A stretch of DNA of 64,000 nucleotides from Nansenia antarctica (lineage: Eukaryota; Chordata; Actinopteri; Argentiniformes; Microstomatidae), in assembly GCA_963989245.1 (NCBI GenBank), contig OZ022341.1, forward strand, positions 46,050,725 through 46,114,724, written 5' to 3'. The translations under genes were made by a program, and so were the position numbers. This document shows positions 12,787 to 25,167 of this stretch, in pieces (position 1 is the stretch's first letter; each line of letters starts with the position of its first letter). The notes under the pieces were generated by a model. It made no database searches. It worked only from the letters and a program-made list of their open reading frames with translations, and was not told where the DNA came from.

Positions 12787-14682
12787 GGGTGCCCGGAAGA
12801 TCCGAGTGGGAGGTGCCAGCTGGTGGTGACAAAGAAGCCTGAAGACGCCACGCACCTTCCTATGTCTGGAGAATATGTGAAGACAATCGGATTTGAGGGA
12901 ATTAAACAGCTGATTCCTACAACTGAGCTTGTAGACTTAGAGTACAAGGGACAGAGAGCAACTCTGTCAACACTTGTGTCAGAACACACGCCAACAGGGC
13001 TGCTAGGGAGAGATGCTCTATGCCAATTGAACTGTACAGTAAAATGCACACCTGACGGCTGTCAGGTGACGGTGCCATCCGGTGTTCAGATTCCATCGAC
13101 AGCCAGAGTGATTAAGCATAGAACAGACCTACAAGCTTTGCCTTTAAAGGGAGCTGATATAGAATATTGGGTTGATGGGTCTTGTTACCGGGTAGGAGAA
13201 ACTTTGTGCGCTGGGTATTCCTTAGTTAAAGCACAGAATTCAAAGTTTATTGTAGAACAGGCTGAGGCAGTTCCTCAGCCTTGCTCAGCGCAGTTGGCTG
13301 AGTTGATTGCCCTCACAGAAGCATGCAACTTGGGAACCGGACGGAGAGTGACAGTGTACACCGACTCTGCCTATGCACATAATGTTTGTCATTTTAATGG
13401 AGCTGTATGGAGGGGGCGGGGTTTTAAGAGAACTGATGGTACGCCTATACAGCATCACGCACAGATCATGAAGCTGTTACAAGCCATGATGAAGCCAAAG
13501 GAATTAGCCATAGTGAAGTGTGCCACACACAGGTCTGACTCATCACATGTCACACAAGGTAACAGGGCTGCAGAAGATGCAGCCAAAGCCATTACAGGAG
13601 CAGACAAGGCAGGTAAAGGTCTTCTGGTCACACATGAAAAGCAATTACAGGGCATGGTCACACTTGAGGATTTATTGATGTTACAGAGTAGAGTAACTAC
13701 GTTAGACAAGAACGTTTGGCTAGCAAGGGGGGCAAGTCAGGATGACACAGGTCTATGGAGGAATCATGAGGGGTTGGTTGTAGCACCCTCAGATTTAATA
13801 GGCATGTTAATACGGGAAGCTCATGGATTAGCACATGTGGCTAGGGGGGAGGTAAGACGCAAGATCACCAAGGGATATGGGTTTTGGAGTCCATATTTGA
13901 TGGAACAGATTGACCATGCTTTAGGTCAATGTGGGGTCTGTTGGAGAAACAACATCAGAGTGGGTACACCAGTGGTGTCTGGGCATATCCCTACCCCAAT
14001 AGGGCCACAGGTGGTGGACAGGGGGGTGGATGTACAGAGTAGGCAGGATGTTGTGCCAACAGGTGCCGAGGTCCCCAGAGAACCTGAGAAGGAGGAGCTA
14101 CGACGAGATGCTGTGGTGTTGCCAGAGCCAGTGGCAATGCCAGCGTTACAGCCAGTGATATTACCGGCAATGCCTGAAGCCGAGGGGACAGTGGAAAGCT
14201 GTCCAGATGCCAATAAACCAGAAACCAACGAAGCAGAGAGTGTTGACAGTCTGGAGGTCCAGCCTGGGGGTGTCCAAAGCCTGGACACCTGTGCTACTGG
14301 GGATGCTGGCGAGTGCCTGCATCATGCTTCAGATGATGCTGAGGGCGACTCCCCAGACCTTGATCAGCGTGGGAGGGGACCAGGCGGCTGCCTGAACCTC
14401 AATGACACTGACAAACGACGACCAGTTAGGAAAAGATTAAAGACTATGAATAGGGTAGTGAAGCAGCAGATCAAAGGGAACGACGGGAATGGACAGCAGA
14501 TGATAGCATGGCTGGAAACGGTCTTAGGGGCATGGGAAACTTATTTTGCTAAGATAGGAGCACCTATTATAGCAGACATGATTTTTGACTTTCTTAGGAG
14601 ACAGGGCCTCATTGACTGTTTTTGGAAAATCAGTCACTCAGTCCACGTTGATGAACTTTTCAGAAGACTAGTCCTCACCTGA
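12787..14682 (+). pseudogene. pol: Collapsed retroviral pol: protease remnant, RNase H, integrase zinc domain
   Basis: In frame with gag after the UAG, open to TGA at 14680. The first 80 residues end in TGLLGRDALCQLN, the C-terminal signature of retroviral protease, but the catalytic DTG is absent. RNase H follows at once: VDGS (Asp codon 13174), AELIALTEA, YTDSAYA and NRAAEDAA, so all four acidic residues appear to be kept. Reverse transcriptase is missing. Next is the integrase HHCC domain (HGLAH...CGVC, about 13830-13945) and the start of the core (GHIPTPIGP), after which the catalytic core is missing. The last 230 codons are Pro/Glu/Asp rich, then basic, then hydrophobic-helical; I do not recognise them. 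The long open frame despite the deletions is notable. Confidence 0.82.
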
Positions 14683-15325
14683 GGTGAAGATCTATGCATT
14701 AATGCATTCCCTTTGTCCTATGCTTACTGTTGGGGAATTATGTGTTATGATAACTGAATGTCATTATTTGTGTATTGTTTGTTTATTTCTATATCGTATG
14801 TGATTGATGTCGGTTGTGGAGTGATGTAATGGTTACGCGAAGCTAGGAGCGAGGTTCTGTTCCTAGCGCAACGAAAATGGAAGCTCCTGACTATGAAAAT
14901 GTTATCAATCTGAGACAGCGGTAAAGGCTGTTCTCCAACTGGGTTCACGTGCTAGTAACCTCTGACCCTGACGCTTCAAGGACAGAGAAGACATCGGTCG
15001 TTGGAAGTTTTTGTGTTGAAATATGTATGATGTACTGTGTTTAGATTAATTTGTATTGTTATTTTTAGGATTCTTTTTTATTGTTGATTGTTTTGTATTT
15101 GGTTTATATGATATCTTTGGTTGCTGGTACTGGTGCTGGGTTGGTCTGTGTTATTATGTTTCTTGTGTTGTGTGTTGATGTAGTTTTTCTGTCTGTTGTT
15201 GTTTATTTAAAAAAAAAAAAAAATCTTTGGTTTCTTAGTTGCAGTCGGTGGGGTTTTGTGTTTTTGTTTTTGTTTTGTGGTCATTTAGTTTCGGAACACC
15301 CTCTGGGTATTCCGAGGGGGGAATC
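14683..15325 (+). other. 3' non-coding part of the retrovirus with polypurine tract
   Basis: T-rich, no recognisable env. The tract GAGGGGGGAA (15314-15323) lies two bases before the 3' LTR, as expected for the plus-strand primer. Confidence 0.7.
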
Positions 15326-15557
15326 TGTAGTTTATTTGTACTTAATAATGGGCCTATATGTTTGCTATGAGGAAATGTCTCCTGACTGTGGGGCAAGGTA
15401 TTTATGACCTCCTGGCCCCTCCCCCTGACCTGATAGGACCACTGGCTATGACTGCATCTTGACCAAGTTTATAAGTAAGGATGTGGGCTCTGGCCCTGTC
15501 TCTCTTCTCCCTCACCTCTTGACCAAGCAGCTCTCTCTCTCTCTCTCTGTCCCCCTC

Positions 15558-15611
<54 letters not shown>

Positions 15612-15612
15612 G

Positions 15613-15664
<52 letters not shown>

Positions 15665-15840
15665 CTGACGCAGCAGCTGCTCTCTGTCCCCCTCCCCCTC
15701 TCTCTGCTCTCTCCCTCTTTTTCTGCCAGACCAGCGTCCATTTTTGATGTCTGTATACTTTTGTATTTTGAATAAATGGTCTTAACCTGCTCAATAACTA
15801 TTCTTCATTTTAGTAGCCAACAGGTTAGAAATATACAACA
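15326..15840 (+). repeat. 3' LTR of the endogenous retrovirus
   Basis: 515 bp, same as the 5' LTR apart from one base and CT-run lengths. CT microsatellite at about 15533-15660. Confidence 0.92.
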
Positions 15841-16034
15841 CAGACAACAAGGAGAGGAGAGCAACAGAGAGACAGACAACAAGGAGAGGAGAGCAACAGA
15901 GAGACAGACAACAAGGAGAGGAGAGCAACAGAGAGACAGACAACAGGACAGCAACAGAGAGACAGACAACAGGACAGCAACAGAGAGACAGACAACAGGA
16001 GAGGAGAGCAACAGAGACAGAACTGAGGTGAGGT
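15841..16034. repeat. 32-bp minisatellite, right part
   Basis: Continues the array interrupted at 6010. Later units are shortened to about 26 bp (AACAGGACAGCAACAGAGAG). Confidence 0.93.
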
Positions 16035-16470
16035 GAGCAACAGAGATAGTTCAGGATGATAACAAACAGTTCAGTATGACAGAGACAACTAATAGAAAGA
16101 CAACTGTATGATTATAGAGTTTACATGTTCAAGGAAATATTGTATGATAATAGAAAGGTACACTTTAATTTAATTAAAGAAGTAACAAAGAACACATTTA
16201 TTATCACAATTGCATTGTGTTCCATGTCTTTCTCCATTGAATAAATAATGCCTAGTTGAATGGCTAAACAAGACAACTGTCTGGACAGTACTGCTAGAAT
16301 TATTCACCTTACTGCTGCACAGATAGACAAAGGGTATAAGTCCATTCTGTTAACATTAGGTCTACTCTGCTAACAAAGACTATTCCAGTTGATTTGTCAG
16401 TTGTGCATTATATTTTTGTTGTGTTTGCAGTTTGCCCTTTAATAAGTTATATATAAAAATAATTAAGTTA
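16035..16470. other. AT-rich sequence, nothing recognised
   Basis: No frame, repeat or motif that I can assign between the minisatellite and the right inverted repeat. Confidence 0.5.
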
Positions 16471-16585
16471 TATTCTCATGCTAAAATCGACTGTAAATCC
16501 AGATTTTAAAGTTGATATTCTTCCCCGTGGAGCATGCCCCCATAACCTGTGCCCCACCCAACATTTTTATCACCAGCCGCCACTG
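16471..16585 (-). repeat. Right 115-bp inverted repeat, hAT-like terminus
   Basis: Ends CACCAGCCGCCACTG. Its only difference from the left copy is the base next to GTG (A for C, read from the terminus). Confidence 0.9.
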
Positions 16586-16671
16586 CTGAATGTATGGATG
16601 AATGAGATGCGTTTCAAATCAGCCTTAAAACATGTACAGCTAGACACAGAGCTCAATTGGTCTGTAGCAGT

Positions 16672-16890
16672 TGGGGTCAGAGCTGGAGCCACCTTTGAAG
16701 AGGGGGAAGATCATGGCAGATTTCCAGTCAGGAGGGAAGACTGACAGTTGAAGAGACAGGTTTAACCTGTCACAAGCTTGTGATGGGGTCAGCAATAATA
16801 TGAGCGGCTGCTTTTAGAAACATAGGATCAAGCCCGACATAGCCAGCAGACTTGTTTGGATCCAGCTTAGTGAGTTCATTTAGGACAGGT
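16672..16890 (-). mobile_element. LINE reverse-transcriptase fragment
   Basis: The minus strand encodes ELTKLDPNKSAGYVGLDPMF, then FLKAAAHIIADPITSL, then after a stop and frame damage LSLQLSVFPPDWKSAMIFPL. This is the conserved finger/palm stretch of non-LTR reverse transcriptases of the L2/Rex type common in fish. It is a decayed pseudogene fragment, not an active element. Confidence 0.8.
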
Positions 16891-16979
16891 ACAGTAGATG
16901 AGGAGAAGTAAGATTACTTTTTCCTGCTATGACTAGTGGATAGTTGATTCACTTACTTAGTCAAATATATTGATTGTAT

Positions 16980-17022
16980 TGATTGTAAGTCGCTTTGGAA
17001 TAAGGCGTCTGCTAAATGCCAA
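16980..17022 (+). mobile_element. L2-type retroposon 3' tail
   Basis: GATTGTAAGTCGCTTTGGAA followed by TAAGGCGTCTGCTAAATGCC is the near-universal 3' tail of fish L2-mobilised SINEs and LINEs. No SINE head is visible upstream, so it is a 5'-truncated copy. Confidence 0.8.
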
Positions 17023-20000
17023 ACGTTTACATATAATGATTGAATTCTAGCCTAAGTGATCTGAGAACATTCATGATGTTATCATTAATATGATATGGGT
17101 TAGGATTACTTGCTGCTCATTGAACACATCAAGCCATGTCACTTCCACAGGGTATATTGCTAACATATGGCCAACATACAGTCCACACAGATATTTAGAA
17201 ATGGGAGATTTGGCTATGTCAACAGAGATTAACCTTAACCCCTATCAAACTTCCATGACAGCTGAACTGATAGGACTGACTGAATAGGACTGAATAGGAC
17301 CCTGAGTTTGACTAGGGTCAAACTCAGGGCCCTGCTTATAACCTATACAGCAACCATAGTCACCATAGTCTTAACAAACTACAATAGCGAAACTAGACCT
17401 CTATTGAGTTTCTTTGAAGTTTGAAATATTTTACTGAAACAGGTGATACGTGTTACTCTTAAAGCAGAATGTGATTCTGTAATAGTGGATTTATTGTTCA
17501 TTATTCAATAGTAGACACATTTACAAAAACACGTTTTCAAATGATCTGAGTGAAAATATCTTATTTCAAATGCCCTCATCAATCCTGATGTTTCAAATTG
17601 TCCATTTGATTACATGTCTACAAATCCCAAGATTCCTCTCTTCCCTCCCACGCAAGGTCCTTCTGTTGAATAACGCAAGAGCTTGAGCGTGATGCTCTCT
17701 GGGATTCACTGACACAGTAGAGCAGTTTCGGAGTGCAAAAAGTGACATAGTTTAAGGTGGTATGAGACTTTTTAAAGAAGTAAATACAGAAATACTTGGA
17801 TAAACTTAAAAAAACACTTTAATGTGGAACACAGTCCAACGTGAGAACAAGTGTTTCCCTCCAACTGTTTCCCTCCTCCAACTTCAATTAAACTATAGTA
17901 CTTAGAGCCATACTTTGGTTGCCTAACCATTATCCTCTCAATTTTGGCTCTCAGGTTGAAATAAAATACTTACTGGCCCCAGTTTAAGAAAAGGTACATT
18001 TTAATGTCTCAATGATTTTATACGTGTATATATATCTATATATTTATATAACATGTATATTATATATATATATAAAATACTGTATTGTTTAAAAAAGAAA
18101 GGTGTAATTTCTATAGCTTATTGCTCTCAATAAAGAGACCTCAGTAGACATAGAATAAACAATAGAGCATAGAGAGTCTACAGACAATGTATTATTTTTT
18201 CCCATATTCCTTCTATTATATTATTTAAAATAGATTGTATAAGTTTGCAATATAAAAGGCAATCTTACTGTCAGATCCAATGAATCCAAAAAGGCTTCAA
18301 GAGGAGCACATGTGGAAAATGTCCTTGAATTCCTCAGCAGTGCAAAGGCTTGTGGGAAATGAGCGAACTAGTCAAACTTCCATTTGTGTTAGACAAAATC
18401 CATAGTACTTGAGAGACAAGTAATAAAGAATCTTCAGTAATCATTCCCAGTTTTGTTCCCCTGAAAATTCTAATTTACAGCTGCATGCAATTATTAGTAT
18501 GTGACCTTAGCTGACCTCTAGTTGAAAATCTATCAGTGTTTTGCCAGTAATGGCGTCATGCCTTTTGAATGCAAAATATGCATTATGGTCTTGACAATTA
18601 TTCCTAATGAGTTTTTAGGATGGGTAAAATGCTTAAAGGGGTAATCTAGATTCAAACAAGGCGGTCTCACCGCAACAGATGAGGGATGGGGCTGGAGAAA
18701 TTCTGAGATTTATAGACAGAGGTATGGTTTGAGATGAAAATAATAGTTTCAACCATGTTTTTAAGAGAAGATACAGTGTTTGTTTATAATTACTTTACTT
18801 TACAAGCAATGGAGTAAAACACACTTATATTTTGGTTTCTGGTCTTATTTTGATAAGTCTCGCAAGATTTAAGATAAGATTATTGGACCTAATGAGTAAA
18901 ATGATGGGCCAAATACAAATAATCGACTATGATCATTACTAGATCACATGATCATTGTATTTGATTTAAAAACAATTACAATGGAGTCAAGTAATGCACC
19001 ATCACCACCATTTCAAATATTATTTGAAACATTATTTCATTGCAATGGCACTTTCATTTGAATTTGTGCTTGCAACACGGTGTTGTAGCATCCTACAAAA
19101 CTTACCTTACACCAAGGTATGACCCATTTAAGCTTTTCAGGCTTGGAAGGGTACTTTGATTTGTTTTAATTTAACTCAAAGTTCATATTTGTATCATAAC
19201 ATCTCAAGATCTACATGTGCACTCTTCTATCTTCAATCTTCTAAAACCTTGTATAAACCACAAACTTGGCTTCTTGCTGTTTACAAAAGTTGGTCAGCAG
19301 TGTTGTTTGTTTGCTTGCAGTTTTCCCTCCCCATGTCCTTTTGCATCTCACTTCACTGCAGCTGTCAGCCACCTGGGCTTTGTCAAAGCATAGCCCCACT
19401 CCAGTGTTGAACACACCCCTCTAAAGTCCTTCAGCAACACTCAAGACATAGGCCAACCTGTGGAGTGCCTGCATCTGCTACTGGTGATTAACCTCAATTC
19501 AAGGTTCAGTTCATCATCATTACCACTATCTGCACTTTGCCCTTGGGAGATCTGTCATCCATGCGTTGTGTTGAATTAGTCATCTTGAGAGCTCACTCAA
19601 CACTATAACTGGGCCTTTAGTTCACAACCCTTCCAGCCGTTTTCACCGAAGAAATCTACCGTCCCAAATAAATACACATGACAATTTTTGTACAGTAAAT
19701 CAATTACCATGCTCTTGACTTGCTGTGTCTTCAATCTCTTGACTCTTGTTAAAATTGCAGTGGTTAATGGCCTGGAGGGACCTACCCCTGCACCTGTAGG
19801 AACAATAGATGAGCCCCAGCTTGATCCATCACAATATGGATGGATATTTTTTCCACCCTCTCTTTATGTGTGGAAAGTAGACCACTGGGTTATTTGGGTC
19901 AGAAGTTTTGCTCGTTCGGATTTGGTAATTGAAATCAGTTGTTCTCTTCCTTTGTTTTATTGCCTCTTAATGCACTGGACATCCCACTCACTGATGAATG

Positions 20001-23000
20001 TCATACTGTATGGCGGAAAAAGGTCCACATGTTCAACACTGAGGAGCAGAGGAGCTGAAGAGAAAAACATTGTGGCTTTTTTTTCCTGAAAAGATCCCAA
20101 GAGCATGTCCTCTGATTTCAACAGATTTGGAAGAGGTAGAACAGCCTTCTGTTCCCACCCAACGCCACCACACCCAACCCCAGCATACCTGTTATAACCT
20201 CATGGAGTCACACATACTTCTCAGAAAGTGGCCTTCTTTCACCGACCAAGTGGTGGACTCTGACTTGGCGCCACGCTCCTGACATTGGCAGGCCCAAGTG
20301 ACGGACATCATCGCAGATATTTACACATTTTATGATTATCAAAATGGATTACGTTTAGTCAGACGGAAATATGGCTGGTGAATCAGCAAAAATGACTTTG
20401 CCAAACACTTCCATACAGTATATCAAATTAGAACGTTTTTTTTGTCAGCAGGTTTAGTGATTTAGATACATTTTTTGCAGATATAGCCCACATGGGCCAA
20501 CACTAAACTACACACTATTTCAATTCCCCCAGTTGGACCATCTCATGTTTCGAGAGTTGGGGGAGAAAGTGTGAAATGTTCCAGTCCCGGTACAATACTT
20601 TCCATTAATTTGTAGATGCCTGCAATGGAGTAGCTTATTGTGTTCTTTTTTCAATGTTAGGTGCTTAATGTGTCATTTAACACTCAGGGAAACAAGTGGG
20701 GTACTTCTTTGAATCAAAACAAACAAATTGCCACATGCAACTCTTAGAATATATGCTTACTGAAGTACATTATCCATCCCTTGAACTTGAATATTGTAGC
20801 TGTTTGACATCATGTGATTTCTAATCACTCATGGTATTGGACACCATCAGATAAACTTGTAAACCATTCCAATGTTTCATCACTCATACTCATATCACCT
20901 AACATGCTGGTAATGCCTGTGAATAAGAGACACAATTCTGGACATTCTTTCCTTTCTGCTCAAAAATGTTAACACCTGTTGGCGGTGTGTGAAAGTAAAT
21001 ATTATGAGGAAGACATATTAGGAGTGTGCCACATGACAGTGCCATGGAAACTGCGATGTATGGAATGTTACCTGATATATTGACAATGACAAGAATTGTG
21101 TGCCACACCATTAACTACAGACATGCAGTGGTGTTACCTACAGTATGATACATAGCCAACACAATTCCACTATCAAAGCAGCACCTATTTTAGCTTTGAC
21201 TGGGACAACCACTAAACAAATACTTCTTGGCTTCCTTTCTTCGCTAAACAATACATCTTTGAGCTCTAAATACAGCCCAAATGTTTATTGGAAATGCGGT
21301 GCTGCAGAGATGAGGGTTGTAACATCCCATGTTTTCTAACTGAAAAAACATTCAATGTTAATGAGATCCGACAATGGTTCATAATTCATAAAGCATGTTG
21401 TACCATTGCCCCCAGTATCAGCAATATCCATGTACATATATTGACGTGCACATCATCATGAAGTCATGAACTTGCTGAGTTCTACTAAGAACGTAGGCTC
21501 AAGTTGTTAAACAGATATTCGGCAGCAGTTCATAGTGCTGAGGCATTTAACAAGATTCTGACGAACAATGTCCCACTTTCTGACGTCCATCGTTATATAA
21601 TCTCTTGGATGAATGGTTATGAAAACTATGAAGTTACCAGTAACCCAAATGATGAATGCTGATAAAACTCAAAATAAGTTGAAACTCGAGGTCTTTGCCA
21701 GTATACTGAACATGCGCCCCAGCGCTCTCTATCGGCCAGCCGCCACTGGGTCTTTGCCAGTATACTGAACATGTGGGCTAAACTGTGTGCTAAGACTGAG
21801 CGTGCTCAGTCTGTTGATGACATGTGACTTTGCCCAACTCAGACTTTCCTGTAAACCTTTCCAAGCCTACATGACAGGTTTTATGTAATGCATTTATTGA
21901 TCTATGCTCAGGAATTCCCTAAGAGCTGATATTCTACAACAATCTAAATTAATAACACATTTGGAGAATCCCTGGTTCTGTTCTGAAACCAATAATGATG
22001 ATACATGACAGTCAATGGCAGCTTCAGTGGAGCTTTAGTAAATGCATGAATGCATCAATCTAGTCTAGTCTATGACACAGTGAGGCCAAAGTCTGCTGTT
22101 TGATATGCAAAGTAATCACAAACCAAAAGGCATGCTTCTGCATCAGAAGCAAAATCATTGAAACGTACTGTTTTCGCCTCTTTTATTGTTGTGTGAAAAT
22201 CTCAGATGTTCCAAATGACTAATAGGTGACAGAGCATTCCAACAGTTGTCCTCTGGCATCAACAGAACACAACACACTACAGTGGTAGTGTGCAGTTTCC
22301 GTACATGTGAGGGTGTCTGTATTTGTTTGGATAGCTACAGTAGACACAATAGATTTTGGCTGTCAAATCTACCAAATATTTGACAGTACCTAAACATTAT
22401 TGGTGATTATATGTGTCATGTAAGCATGCCAGTGATACCAGAGAGACATATTTGTTAAAAACATACCCCACAAATAACTGCCATTTTCCATTGCTCTGAC
22501 ACATTTTGCATGTGGGATTGTGCAATGGGGGGAAACACATGTTTTTACAATATAAAACAAACCTAGGAACTTAGTAGACAGTGAATGAGCGTTGCTTAGT
22601 CTGGTTTACTTTTGAGGTACCAAGTGTTTTGGGTAGACAGCTGCCCATGTAAAGATACTCATACAATGGAAGCAAGTCAGGAAATCAGTAACCAAACAAT
22701 GCAACCAACCGTGTATTTTCAAGTACACAAACGTTGATGCTTTCAGCACCTTCTTAAACGTGTATCATACAGTAGTTGTGAAGAGAATCTTAGTACAATT
22801 ACTTTGGCAAACACACAAACTGGGTGAGAGAGAGATTAAAATCATCCAATGGTGTCTGGAGGACTGTAAGATTGGTCAGTTTATTTCCCCAACAGTCTGA
22901 TGGTGGTTTGTTATTCAGTTCTTACAGTACTCAGGGCTTTGGTCAGGGGTGATTAAAATAAACTCTACTGGAGCAACCCTTTGCTTTGAGCTGTGAAGGG

Positions 23001-23287
23001 AAGGGAACAAGAAAATCATCTCCATCAAAGTATATAGAAAATGTTACTTCACAGTAACAATTTTGAATTAAACCATTTTTCACTAGATGTTATGTACTGT
23101 CTTAAACAAAATGTAATCTTACAGTTTACCATATCATAATTAGCATTGAATTAGCATCAATATGCCACAGTAAAAGACAAAAGGGAAAAGTCAGATGTAC
23201 TGTTGTGATTCTTTATTGTTTGTTTCTCTGCAGAGTTGACAAAGCTGTTGTTTACTTAATTGTTGTAATGGCTCATCCTGGGAGGAA
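17023..23287. other. Intergenic sequence, no gene recognised
   Basis: Contains an (AT)-rich run (18025-18075) and the duplication at 21690-21773. The 133-codon frame at 19688-20089 has no recognisable domain. Nothing here has convincing exon structure. Confidence 0.55.
21690..21773. repeat. 25-bp direct repeats flanking a 34-bp transposon end
   Basis: GGTCTTTGCCAGTATACTGA plus ACATG occurs at 21690-21714 and 21749-21773. The 34 bp between end exactly in CCAGCCGCCACTG, the hAT-like terminus also present at 16573-16585. Confidence 0.88.
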
Positions 23288-23354
23288 TTTCAGCAATGTC
23301 GCTAAAGGAAAGTCCAGGCTTATTATGGATTTTCCTTTAGCGATGTTGATGGAA
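23288..23354 (+). ncRNA. Candidate structured RNA hairpin
   Basis: An uninterrupted 23-bp stem pairs 23294-23316 with 23326-23348 around a 9-nt loop (GGCTTATTA). It extends by five more pairs after one mismatch, to 23288 and 23354. All non-Watson-Crick pairs in the main stem are G-U on the + strand and would be A-C on the other. Size suits a pre-miRNA, but no expression evidence exists here and a foldback transposon remnant is equally possible. Confidence 0.35.
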
Positions 23355-23483
23355 CAACTGAAAACGGTCTGAAAACTTGAAGCTCATGTATCAACAACAA
23401 GACTCCAGCCTGCTAAACTCTGAGCAAAACTCCATAGTTTTCACTCAAATAGAAATGTATCACACTTTACTCAACTGGAAAAC

Positions 23484-23627
23484 ACTAGCCGTCAAAAAAA
23501 GAATGCCACACCCTAATTACTAATTGGTCTCACTCAATTATCACCTGTTCAAACTCAATTAACAAAACACTTCAATCACGTGTCAGAGCATAAAAGTGGC
23601 CTCAGGTGGAGCAGCATGGAGAACAAA
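23484..23627 (+). mobile_element. Possible 5' end of a Tc1/mariner-like transposon
   Basis: GCCGTCAAAAAAAGAATG, then TATCACCTGTTCAAACTCAA, ACACTTCAATCA, and an ATG (23616) starting MENK recall the 5' region of a fish transposon whose transposase begins MEN followed by an Arg/Gly repeat. The rest of the transposase is absent. Recognised from memory of the family only. Confidence 0.35.
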
Positions 23628-24062
<435 letters not shown>

Positions 24063-24149
24063 CATCATTACATCCCCAGAAAGTATCAACTATAAGTTTA
24101 CAGTATGACTCTGGGAAGCTGGGTTGTGAGCTTAGCCCAATTGGAGCAC

Positions 24150-24657
24150 ATTTGTTACAGCTGGGCCTTCACACACGCCCTCCCCCGCCCCCACAGCTCG
24201 AGCACCCGCCCCCACAACTCGAGCACAGCGTGCTCTCCGCCGCAGGTGAAGCTCGTTCCCGGTGATTGGAGGGTTATCCAGCCACAGCCAAACCAACACA
24301 CCTGTCTCCACTCCCAATCAACCCTCTGGCTACATCTACCCTGGACTCCCTTCATTCATCGTCAGTTCTTCCCTAAGAATGACCTGGCAAGTATCCTCTG
24401 TGACTAGTCGTGAACTTTGCTCTCGTGCCTAACTTTGTGATTCGTTTATATCTTATGTACTGGCCTACCGTGGAGACTTACCCTGTTTTTCTGTTCCTCC
24501 ACAGCCCACGCCAACCACTACCGCCAGCCCGCCAGGTTGAAACCCCCGGACTCATCCTTTCAGTTTTTCCACTGTAAATAAATACCCTACGGGGCTTCAC
24601 AGTATTCTGCCTCCGTTGTCGTGTCCTTGAGCCCCCTCGCCACCGTGGCTTAACAAC
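24150..24657 (+). mobile_element. Probable solo LTR of a Gypsy-type element
   Basis: Segments such as AACACACCTGTCTCCACTCC, CTGGCTACATCTACCCTGGA, TGTAAATAAATACC (AATAAA at 24577) and TGCCTCCGTTGTCGTGTCCT, ending CCGTGGCTTAACA, follow the layout of LTRs of fish Gypsy elements. No internal region and no partner LTR are present. The left boundary is uncertain. Confidence 0.6.
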
Positions 24658-24966
24658 ATTGGATAGACAAATGTGAATTGTATCCTATTCTGGTACTACA
24701 ATGATTGCGTCAATACAATATTTACAGTATATGATATATTCACGGTATTGTATTACAATATGGCAACAGTCTTTATACTGTATGTACCATACAATTGCAA
24801 CCTATTTTGGGACAATATCCCCCCGTAAACCTTAAAAAAGGAGAAAAAGCAAACAATTTCTACACAAATATACATTTGAATATGTAACATATATAAACTT
24901 ATTAACATTATTTTGATGTTTTTACATTTTTATTCAGCACATCAGTGTTTAATTTATGGTCTGTAA

Positions 24967-25167
24967 AGCCCAATGCACACAGCGTGCGATTTTGTCGCAC
25001 CGCGAATTCGATTCCATTGTTTTGAATGAGACAGTGCACACAGCGTGCGATGCGATATTGTCGCACGGCAACATTCGATTCTCCATTCACACCCACACAC
25101 TTCGGTGGTGTGAATTGAGAATCGAATGTTGTCGTGCGACAAAATCGCACGCCGTGTGCATTGGCCT
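24967..25167. mobile_element. Harbinger-type MITE with TAA duplication
   Basis: Terminal inverted repeats of about 38 bp (AGCCCAATGCACACAGCGTG at the left) and a 3-bp TAA repeat on each side (24964-24966 and 25168-25170). An inner second copy of CACACAGCGTGCGAT lies at 25036. 201 bp, non-coding, same family as 47494-47687. Confidence 0.75.

Larger units (their letters stand above)
6011..15840 (+). mobile_element. Endogenous retrovirus, young but internally deleted
   Basis: LTRs at 6011-6518 and 15326-15840 (TGTAG...CAACA) differ by one substitution (6131 A against 15446 C) and by the length of CT runs. The flanking 4-bp CAGA duplication (6007-6010 and 15841-15844) sits in a 32-bp minisatellite that continues in register on both sides. 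Inside: a 4.5-kb leader, gag, a collapsed pol, and a 3' region with a polypurine tract. Gag has an N-terminal MGxxxS myristoylation context and one CCHC knuckle; the gag stop is an in-frame UAG followed by pol in the same frame. This arrangement and the 4-bp duplication suit the gamma/epsilon-like fish retroviruses. No env is recognised. Confidence 0.9.

Noticed and set aside
19688..20089. 133-codon + strand frame with a leader-like start
   Set aside because: No domain, no conserved motif, no splice context and no neighbour that I can link; treated as chance.
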